Source: Acidimicrobiaceae bacterium (lineage in GTDB: Bacteria; Actinomycetota; Acidimicrobiia; Acidimicrobiales; RAAP-2). From it: 33,120 nucleotides of DNA. The position numbers were made by a program, and so were the translations under genes. The DNA lies in NCBI GenBank assembly GCA_003133545.1, contig PKYA01000196.1, positions 1-33,120 on the forward strand. The letters run 5' to 3'. The notes under the pieces are model-generated. The model was not told the DNA's origin, did not search any database, and was given only the letters and a program-made list of their open reading frames with translations. This document shows, one piece after another, positions 27,328 through 33,120 of the stretch (the stretch's first letter is position 1; every line of letters starts with the position of its first letter).

Positions 27328-29550
27328 GTGACCACCGGTACCACGGTGCAGGCGCCCCCGGCGGTGGGCGCTGCCGTGCCTCCCACCGTGCTGGGCCGCC
27401 TCGCCGCCCGCTGCTACGACCGCCGGCGCGCCGTGCTGGCGACGTGGATCGTCCTGCTAGTGGGGATCACCGCCCTCTCCCAGGTGGTGGGCACCCGCTT
27501 CCAGAACAACTTCACGGCCGGTAATACGCCGTCGCAACAGGCGGCGAACATCCTCGACGCGCGGTTCCCCGCTCGGTCGGGTGACACGGCGGACGTGGTC
27601 TTCCACACCGCCACCCCGATCGGCGCGCCGGAAAATCGGGCGGCGGTGGATGCCGTGGTCCGGCGCCTCCGCCCGCTGGCCCACGTCGTGTCCGTCACCG
27701 GTCCCTTCTCGGCGGCCGGCGCGCACCAGGTGGCGGCCGACGGCCGCATCGCTTATGCGGTGGTGCAGTTCGACACCACATCGAACCTCCTCCCTGCCGC
27801 AGCCGTCCATGCCGTGATCAACACGGCGGACGCGGCCGCCCATCCCGGATTCGCCGTGGCGCTCGGCGGCAATCCGATCTCTTCGGTGATCACGGCGGCA
27901 CCGGGCTCGAGCGAGGGCATTGGCATCACGGCCGCCATCCTCATCATGCTGTTGGCGTTCGGATCCGTGGTGGCCATGGGACTGCCGATCATCACTGCCC
28001 TGTTCGGCCTCGGCATCGGCATCGCCGTCTTGGAACTGGTGACCCATCTCCTGGTCGTGCCCACCTTCGCCCCCGAGATGGCGGCCATGATCGGCATCGG
28101 GGTCGGCATCGACTACGCGCTGTTCATCGCCACGCGCTTCCGCCAGGGGCTCTTCGAGGGGCGGGACCCGCGCGACGCCGTTGTGGCCGCACTGGTGACC
28201 TCGGGGCGCGCCGTGCTCTTCGCTGGGGGCACCGTGGTGATCTCGCTGTTCGGGCTGTACCTCATCGGCCAGGCCTACATGATCGGGCTGGCCACGGCCT
28301 GCATCTTCGCCGTCCTGCTGGTGCTCCTGGCCGCCCTGACCCTGCTTCCGGCGTTGCTCGGATTCGCTGGCAACGCCATCGACCGCCTGCATCTGCCGGG
28401 CCTCCTCCAGCACGGCGGCCCACCCTCGGCGCGCGGTTTTTGGTACGGCTGGAGCCGGTTCGTGCAAAAGCGCGCCTGGGTCACCGGCACCGTGGCCGCG
28501 TTGGTCCTGGTGCTCTTGGCCATCCCCCTCTTCAGCATGCGCCTCGCCTTCACCGACGCGGGCAACGACCCGCCGGCCCTGACGACCCGGCAGGCCTTCG
28601 ATCTCCTCTCCGAAGGGTTCGGCCCCGGCTTCAACGGTCCGCTGGTGGTTGCCGTGGCGATGCCGGGCCCGTCGGCGGCGCCGACGGTGCAGCACCTTCG
28701 CGCGGCCATCGCCGCCACGCCGGGTGTGGCTTTCGTCGTGCCGCCCGAGTACAACGCGGCGCGCACGGGTGCCGTGCTCGTGGCCTACCCCACGACGTCA
28801 CCGCAGGCGGCCCCCACCGAGGCGCTCGTGCGCACCCTGCGCGCGGATGTGATCCCGCCGGTGATCGGCGGCAGCGGCGTCGATGCGCAGATCGGGGGTG
28901 AGACGGCGGGCAGCATCGACGCGGCCACGTTCTTGGGCGGCCGTCTCCCGCTCGTCATCGGCGCCGTGCTGGTGCTCTCATTCCTGCTCCTGCTGGCGGT
29001 CTTCCGGTCGGTCGTCCTGCCCTTCAAGGCCGTCGTCATGAACCTGCTCAGCGTGGGCGCCGCCTATGGGGTGCTGGTGGCCGTGTTCCAGTGGGGCTGG
29101 TTGGGCAGCGTGATCGGCATCGGGCAGACCGGGCCCATCGACCCGTGGATCCCGGTCACGATGTTCACCATCCTCTTCGGCCTCTCCATGGACTACGAGG
29201 TCTTCCTCCTCTCCCGCATCCGGGAGGAGTGGCTGCGCACCGGTGAGAACTCGCTCGCCGTGGCGGACGGGCTGGCCGTCACGGGGCGCATCATCACGGC
29301 GGCAGCCGCCATCATGTTCTGCGTCTTCGCCTCCTTCGTGATCAAGGACCCGCTGCACATACTCAAGGTGTTCGGCCTCGGCCTGGCGGTCGCCGTGGCG
29401 GTGGACGTCACCTTGGTGCGCATGGTGCTCGTGCCTTCGTTGATGGAGCTCCTCGGGCCCCGCAACTGGTGGATGCCGCGCTGGCTGTCGCGCGCCGTCC
29501 CCACCCTCGGGGTCGAGGCGACGCCCCCGCCGGTACTGGTCCCCGCCTGA
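27328..29550 (+). CDS. MMPL-family (RND superfamily) membrane transporter
   Basis: A 740-residue protein with the two-fold MmpL layout: helix 1 near residues 34-52 (VLATWIVLLVGITALSQVV), a first extracytoplasmic domain, a helix bundle with the motif GIGVGIDYALFIATRFRQGL, then a second copy with helix, extracytoplasmic domain and bundle containing ILFGLSMDYEVFLLSRIREEW. The Asp-Tyr pairs in the two motifs are the proton-relay residues known from MmpL3. These proteins export lipids or, in some cases, drugs. Expression is probably controlled by the divergent TetR protein. GTG 27328 has no strong ribosome-binding site. The substrate is unknown. Confidence 0.94.
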   Translation: MTTGTTVQAPPAVGAAVPPTVLGRLAARCYDRRRAVLATWIVLLVGITALSQVVGTRFQNNFTAGNTPSQQAANILDARFPARSGDTADVVFHTATPIGAPENRAAVDAVVRRLRPLAHVVSVTGPFSAAGAHQVAADGRIAYAVVQFDTTSNLLPAAAVHAVINTADAAAHPGFAVALGGNPISSVITAAPGSSEGIGITAAILIMLLAFGSVVAMGLPIITALFGLGIGIAVLELVTHLLVVPTFAPEMAAMIGIGVGIDYALFIATRFRQGLFEGRDPRDAVVAALVTSGRAVLFAGGTVVISLFGLYLIGQAYMIGLATACIFAVLLVLLAALTLLPALLGFAGNAIDRLHLPGLLQHGGPPSARGFWYGWSRFVQKRAWVTGTVAALVLVLLAIPLFSMRLAFTDAGNDPPALTTRQAFDLLSEGFGPGFNGPLVVAVAMPGPSAAPTVQHLRAAIAATPGVAFVVPPEYNAARTGAVLVAYPTTSPQAAPTEALVRTLRADVIPPVIGGSGVDAQIGGETAGSIDAATFLGGRLPLVIGAVLVLSFLLLLAVFRSVVLPFKAVVMNLLSVGAAYGVLVAVFQWGWLGSVIGIGQTGPIDPWIPVTMFTILFGLSMDYEVFLLSRIREEWLRTGENSLAVADGLAVTGRIITAAAAIMFCVFASFVIKDPLHILKVFGLGLAVAVAVDVTLVRMVLVPSLMELLGPRNWWMPRWLSRAVPTLGVEATPPPVLVPA

Positions 29551-29569
29551 CGAGGGGGAACCCGCCCAC

Positions 29570-29575
29570 TAGTTT
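29570..29575 (+). promoter_or_regulatory. -10 box of a putative leaderless promoter (ilvD)
   Basis: TAGTTT lies 6 nt before GTG 29582, and the interval GAGTCC does not look like a ribosome-binding site. Confidence 0.5.
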
Positions 29576-29581
29576 GAGTCC

Positions 29582-31369
29582 GTGCGCAACGAATCGGAGA
29601 CGTTCGTGTCCATCAACCCCGGGCGCGACGTACAGAGGGTCGGCACGGCCGCGTTCTTGGGCGAGGACGTCGGGAAGATCCACGACCCGGTGTGGGCGGT
29701 CATCGGCAACCTCGGAGACAGCCAGTGCTACCTGGGCGTCCCCCAGAAGGTGCAGGCCGTCCAAGCCGCCCTGTCGCGCCGTATCGCCGAGGACGACCTG
29801 GCGGTGAGGCTGATCCCGCCCGCGTTCACCCTGGGTGTCTCGGACGGCCAGCTCAACGGCACCCCGCAGATGCGGTTCTCTCTCGTCGGCCGCGAACTGG
29901 TCCACGACGTGGCCGATGTCCATTTGGCGGCGAACAGCGTCGCCGGGCTGGTCGCCGTCGTGGCCTGCGACAAGCCGCCGGTGGGGACCGTCGCCGCCGT
30001 GCTCGAGAACAACACACCTGCCGTCATCCTCTCCGACGGCCCGATCAGGCCCGGCATCGATCCGGAGACGGGTGCCCCGATCGACATCATCTCGGCCTTC
30101 CAGGTGGCCGACCAGGACGCCGAGGTCCGGGTCCGCTATGCGCTGCACGCCTGTCCCGGGCAGGGCAGCTGCGGGGGCATGTTCACCTACAACACGATGC
30201 AGACCTTCATCGCGGTCCTCGGGCTCGAACCGCTCCACATGGTGTCCCCGCCGTCGGACGACCCGCGCCGGCTGACCGAGTTCCCCGATCAGACGGTCGA
30301 CTGCCTGCTCGCCATGACGAAGGAGGGCATCCGGCCCCGCGACATCGTGACGCCCGCATCGCTGCGCAACGCCCTCACGGTCACCATCGCCATGGGCGGC
30401 TCCACCAACGTGCTGCTGCACAGCGTCGAGATCGCTCGCGCCGCCGGTCTCGACCTCTGGGGCGACGTGCTGAGCCAGGACGACTTCAACGGGCTGGCCC
30501 GGCGACTGCCGGTGCTGGTCAACATGCGGCCGTTCGGCGACTACTCCATGGTCGACGTGGACGCCAAGGGAGGGCTGCAGGTCATCGCCAACGAGCTCCT
30601 CGAGGCCGGATTCCTCGACGGCGACGCCGTCACCTGCACGGGCGAGACGCTGGCCCAGCAGCTGCGGCGGCTCGACCCGCCCCCGCCCGATCGGGAGGTG
30701 ATCTTCCCGGTCGAGAAGCCCTTCAAGGACACCGGCGGACTCCGTCTGCTGCGCGGCAATCTGGCGCCCGAAGGCGGGGCGATCCTCAAGGTCGCCGGCG
30801 TCGAAGGCGGCGTGAAGGACGGCGTCTTCACCGGCCGCGCCCGCGTTTTCAACAGCGAGCGCTCCCTCATCGAGGCCCTCGACCGGCACCCGGACAGCTT
30901 CATGGACAACGACATGGTGGTGATCCGCTACGAGGGTCCCCGTGGGGCGCCGGGCATGCCCGAGCTCCTCGACCCCACCTCGCGGATCACGGCTCTATGC
31001 CGCCAGCGGCACATCACCATCGCGCTGATGACGGATGCCCGCTTCTCCGGGGGATCGGTCGGTCTGGTCATCGGCCACGTCGCCCCCGAAGCGTTCCTCG
31101 GGGGGCCGATCGCCCTCGTCCAGGACGGGGACACCGTCGTGGTCGACCTGACGGCCGATCGTCTCGACTGCGTGCAATTGGACGATGCCGACGTGTTGGA
31201 GCGACGAGCCGCGACGTGGCAGGCGGCGGCCGGGGGCAACGGCGGCGTCCACCCGGACGTGACGCCGGTCACCGACCGGGTGCTGGCCCGGATGCGGGCG
31301 ACGGCGCTCCCCGCCCTCCTCGGCGGGGGGATGGCGACACCTTCGAGCACCGGCAGCGCCCCCGCGTGA
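29582..31369 (+). CDS. ilvD: Dihydroxy-acid dehydratase-like protein (IlvD/Edd family)
   Basis: A 595-residue iron-sulfur dehydratase, expected to make the 2-oxo acids for valine and isoleucine. The three cluster cysteines are present: Cys49 (GDSQCYLG), Cys129 (ACDKPPVGT) and Cys197 (GQGSCGGMFTYNTM). MTDARFSGGSVGLVIGHVAPEA supplies the catalytic Ser region. Motifs differ from the canonical ones (CDKxxPG and GACGGMYTANTM), so this is a divergent branch; a sugar-acid dehydratase is possible. The position just before ilvB favours the branched-chain role. A -10 box (TAGTTT) six bases before GTG 29582 suggests leaderless expression. The 312-bp gap after it holds the ilvB attenuator. Confidence 0.85.
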   Translation: MRNESETFVSINPGRDVQRVGTAAFLGEDVGKIHDPVWAVIGNLGDSQCYLGVPQKVQAVQAALSRRIAEDDLAVRLIPPAFTLGVSDGQLNGTPQMRFSLVGRELVHDVADVHLAANSVAGLVAVVACDKPPVGTVAAVLENNTPAVILSDGPIRPGIDPETGAPIDIISAFQVADQDAEVRVRYALHACPGQGSCGGMFTYNTMQTFIAVLGLEPLHMVSPPSDDPRRLTEFPDQTVDCLLAMTKEGIRPRDIVTPASLRNALTVTIAMGGSTNVLLHSVEIARAAGLDLWGDVLSQDDFNGLARRLPVLVNMRPFGDYSMVDVDAKGGLQVIANELLEAGFLDGDAVTCTGETLAQQLRRLDPPPPDREVIFPVEKPFKDTGGLRLLRGNLAPEGGAILKVAGVEGGVKDGVFTGRARVFNSERSLIEALDRHPDSFMDNDMVVIRYEGPRGAPGMPELLDPTSRITALCRQRHITIALMTDARFSGGSVGLVIGHVAPEAFLGGPIALVQDGDTVVVDLTADRLDCVQLDDADVLERRAATWQAAAGGNGGVHPDVTPVTDRVLARMRATALPALLGGGMATPSSTGSAPA

Positions 31370-31427
31370 CCGCCCGACTCCAGGGTGCATCGTGGTTCGG
31401 CGGCACGATGGAAGCCCGGCGGGAGGG

Positions 31428-31447
31428 GCCCGGGGTTGTCTCCGGGC
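31428..31447 (+). terminator. Hairpin after ilvD
   Basis: GCCCGG / CCGGGC perfect stem with an eight-base loop that contains the ilvB-leader -35 box. There is no T tract, so termination is uncertain. Confidence 0.3.
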
Positions 31448-31464
31448 GGCGACCATGGCACAAT
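31436..31464 (+). promoter_or_regulatory. ilvB leader promoter (TTGTCT-17-CACAAT)
   Basis: TTGTCT (31436-31441) and CACAAT (31459-31464), each four of six matches to consensus, are separated by 17 bp. Transcription would start at or just before ATG 31474. An inverted repeat GACCAT-ggcaca-ATGGTC (31451-31468) overlaps the -10 box and could bind a regulator. Confidence 0.5.
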
Positions 31465-31473
31465 GGTCATCTC

Positions 31474-31521
31474 ATGCAGGCACTCAGCAACCGGCCCGAG
31501 ATTCTGGTACTCGTAACGTAG
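31474..31521 (+). CDS. ilvB leader peptide (attenuator)
   Basis: A 15-codon [18 protein letters not shown], ending in TAG. Six of its codons, including a consecutive run of Ile-Leu-Val-Leu-Val followed by Thr, are the regulatory or precursor amino acids of the branched-chain pathway, as in known ilv leader peptides. It sits about 10 nt after a promoter-like -10 box, is followed by a GC-rich hairpin and a T6 terminator, and precedes ilvB. Ribosome stalling at these codons when branched-chain aminoacyl-tRNA is scarce would change folding downstream. It is too short for the ORF track. Confidence 0.85.
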   Translation: MQALSNRPEILVLVT

Positions 31522-31548
31522 GCGCGCGCCCACACCGCAACGCGCGCC
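31521..31548 (+). promoter_or_regulatory. Attenuator hairpin 1 (pause hairpin candidate)
   Basis: GGCGCGCG (31521-31528) and CGCGCGCC (31541-31548) form a perfect 8-bp stem with a 12-base loop. The first arm begins on the last base of the leader-peptide stop codon, so a ribosome stalled at the Ile/Leu/Val run would block it. Confidence 0.7.
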
Positions 31549-31553
31549 GCACG

Positions 31554-31578
31554 ACCTCCCACACTCGGGGGGTTTTTT
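31554..31578 (+). terminator. Intrinsic terminator of the ilvB attenuator
   Basis: ACCTCCC (31554-31560) pairs with GGGGGGT (31567-31573), including one U-G wobble, around the six-base loop ACACTC. The run TTTTTT (31573-31578) follows directly. It is the only hairpin-plus-T-tract terminator I found in the window, and it lies about 100 bp before the ilvB start. Confidence 0.8.
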
Positions 31579-31590
31579 CAATTTCCGGAC

Positions 31591-31638
31591 CAAGTCACCC
31601 GCACACCAAATCACCCGCAGCACAAGTCACCCGCACCA
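31591..31638 (+). repeat. Three 16-bp C-rich tandem repeats before ilvB
   Basis: Units are CAAGTCACCCGCACAC, CAAATCACCCGCAGCA and CAAGTCACCCGCACCA. The stretch is rich in C and poor in G with no obvious hairpin, lies between the terminator and the ilvB ribosome-binding site, and would be transcribed only on read-through. Confidence 0.8.
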
Positions 31639-31681
31639 TCCGATGTCGCACCGCACCGACAGAGAGATAGAGGAAGCAACG

Positions 31682-33120
31682 ATGCAGCTCACTGGAGCAC
31701 AGGCACTCATCAAGAGCCTCGAGATGCAGGGCGTCGAGGTCATGTTCGGCCTGCCTGGCGGCGCGATCCTGCCGGTCTACGACCCGATCATCGACTCCTC
31801 CATACGGCACATCCTGGTCCGCCACGAGCAGGGTGCCGGCCACATGGCGGAGGGTTACGCCATGGTGACCGGCAAGCCGGGAGTGGCCATGGTCACCAGC
31901 GGACCGGGGGCGACCAACATCGTGACGCCGCTGGCCAACGCCTACATGGACTCGACCCCGCTCATCGTGGTCTCGGGACAGGTGGCGACGGGCTCCATCG
32001 GCACCGACGCCTTCCAAGAGTGCGACATCACCGGCGTCACCATGGGCATCACCAAGCACAACTGGCTGATCAAGGATGTCGACGAGATCCCGCGGGTGGT
32101 GGCCGCGGCCTTTCATGTCGCCACAACCGGCCGCCCGGGTCCGGTCCTCATCGACTTTCCCAAGGACATCGCCAACGCCTCCATGGAGTGGTACTGGCCC
32201 ACCTCGGTCGACGATCTCGACCTTCCGGGCTACCACCCGCTGACCGACGGCGACCCGGTGCTGGTCCGCCAGGCGGCCGAGCTCATCCGTAGCGCGCAGC
32301 GCCCCGTGCTCTACGTCGGGGGCGGCGTGCTCAAGGCGCGCGCCGCCGAGGCGCTACGCGCCCTGGCCGAGCGCACCGGCATCCCGGTGGTCACCACGTT
32401 GATGGCCCGCGGCGCCTTCCCCGACTCGCATCCGCAGTGCCTCGGCATGCCCGGCATGCACGGGCACTACACCGCCGTGACCGCTATGCAGCGCAGCGAT
32501 CTGCTCATCAGCCTCGGCGCGCGGTTCGACGACCGGGTGACCGGAAAGATCAGTGCGTTCGCGCCCGACGCCAAGGTCATCCACGTCGACATCGATCCGG
32601 CTGAACTGGGAAAGGTGCGCGCGGCGGACGTGGGCATCGCCGGGGACTGCCGGATGGTCATCTCCGAGCTCCTCTCCGCCATGGACGCCGCCGGCGACAG
32701 CGCACCGGTGACCCCGGACCTGGCCCCGTGGTGGGCGCAGCTCCACCAGTGGCAGGAGCAGTTCCCGCTGTACTACGACCACAGCGAAGGGGGCGCCATC
32801 AAGCCGCAGATGGTCGTCGAGCAGCTGCGCGACGCGGCGCCGGCGGACGCCATCGTGGTGGCCGGTGTGGGCCAGCACCAGATGTGGGCATCGCAGTACT
32901 GGAACTTCGACTATCCCTACACCTGGGTCAACTCGGGCGGCGCCGGAACGATGGGCTTCGCCGTCCCGGCCTCGATCGGGGCCAAGGTGGGGCGACCCGA
33001 TCGCACCGTCTGGGCCATCGACGGGGACGGCTGCTTCCAAATGACGGCCCAGGAGCTGGTGACGGCGACGGCGGAGCAGATCCCGGTGAAGATCGCCATC
33101 TTGAACAACGCCTACCTGGG
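31682..33120 (+). CDS. ilvB: Acetolactate synthase large subunit, 3'-truncated by the window
   Basis: A thiamin-diphosphate enzyme that makes acetolactate or acetohydroxybutyrate, the first common step of valine, leucine and isoleucine synthesis. The frame is open to the window end (479 codons), which is why the ORF track omits it. [27 protein letters not shown] is the family N-terminus, and Glu49 in [14 protein letters not shown] activates thiamin. Next come the FAD-region [11 protein letters not shown] and the thiamin motif [15 protein letters not shown] near the end. About 90-120 C-terminal residues are missing. The start is supported by GAGGA seven bases before the ATG. Expression is probably controlled by the attenuator upstream. 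A small subunit (ilvN) may follow outside the window. Confidence 0.97.
   Translation, partial: MQLTGAQALIKSLEMQGVEVMFGLPGGAILPVYDPIIDSSIRHILVRHEQGAGHMAEGYAMVTGKPGVAMVTSGPGATNIVTPLANAYMDSTPLIVVSGQVATGSIGTDAFQECDITGVTMGITKHNWLIKDVDEIPRVVAAAFHVATTGRPGPVLIDFPKDIANASMEWYWPTSVDDLDLPGYHPLTDGDPVLVRQAAELIRSAQRPVLYVGGGVLKARAAEALRALAERTGIPVVTTLMARGAFPDSHPQCLGMPGMHGHYTAVTAMQRSDLLISLGARFDDRVTGKISAFAPDAKVIHVDIDPAELGKVRAADVGIAGDCRMVISELLSAMDAAGDSAPVTPDLAPWWAQLHQWQEQFPLYYDHSEGGAIKPQMVVEQLRDAAPADAIVVAGVGQHQMWASQYWNFDYPYTWVNSGGAGTMGFAVPASIGAKVGRPDRTVWAIDGDGCFQMTAQELVTATAEQIPVKIAILNNAYL

Overview
The window is a gene-dense, very GC-rich bacterial chromosome segment (about 70% G+C in most lines I sampled by hand). 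GTG starts are common, gene overlaps are tight, and several genes lack a Shine-Dalgarno sequence but carry a TAnnnT hexamer 6-8 nt before the start codon, as leaderless genes do. These traits, a PASTA-domain Ser/Thr kinase, SCP2 and MmpL-type proteins and a GatCAB operon point to Actinomycetota. An Acidimicrobiia-like lineage is my inference and is not proven. No rRNA, tRNA, CRISPR array or intact insertion sequence was seen.

Layout. 1-2910 is the 3' part of ileS. 2958-4164 is a divergent MarR regulator / YceI pair with an elaborate operator region. 4246-5916 is an FGGY-family sugar kinase. 5953-9201 holds a glutamine-synthetase-like gene whose stop overlaps an FkbM methyltransferase, divergent from a class I glutamine amidotransferase (PuuD-like); together they suggest gamma-glutamyl-amine metabolism. 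9232-9360 is a 42-residue one-helix membrane protein, followed by a 16-bp tandem repeat at a convergent gene junction. 9428-11684 is a sirtuin divergent from an AMP-forming acyl-CoA ligase that carries a PX4GK acetylation-type motif, so the two may be enzyme and substrate. 11714-13075 is a succinate-semialdehyde-type aldehyde dehydrogenase.

13086-19458 runs in one direction: cysteine desulfurase, mnmA (tRNA 2-thiolation), ligA (DNA ligase) and a four-PASTA membrane Ser/Thr kinase. Next come a small Cys/His-rich protein, a DHA2-type MFS exporter, a convergent SCP2 protein and an Est30-like carboxylesterase that is ATGA-coupled to gatC-gatA-gatB. An AT-richer islet (about 56% G+C by hand count) around 26.0-26.6 kb carries a small cupin gene. 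A TetR regulator and an MMPL transporter are divergent and share two inverted copies of a 19-bp operator-like sequence.

The right end is branched-chain amino-acid biosynthesis: an unusual ilvD, then ilvB (cut by the window end). Between them lies a textbook-looking attenuator: a promoter, a 15-residue leader peptide ending in Ile-Leu-Val-Leu-Val-Thr, a GC hairpin, an intrinsic terminator with a T6 tract, and three C-rich 16-bp tandem repeats before the ilvB ribosome-binding site. The strongest candidates for something undescribed are regulatory: this leader, the 15-bp-phased MarR/YceI operator array, and the recurrent leaderless promoter signature.
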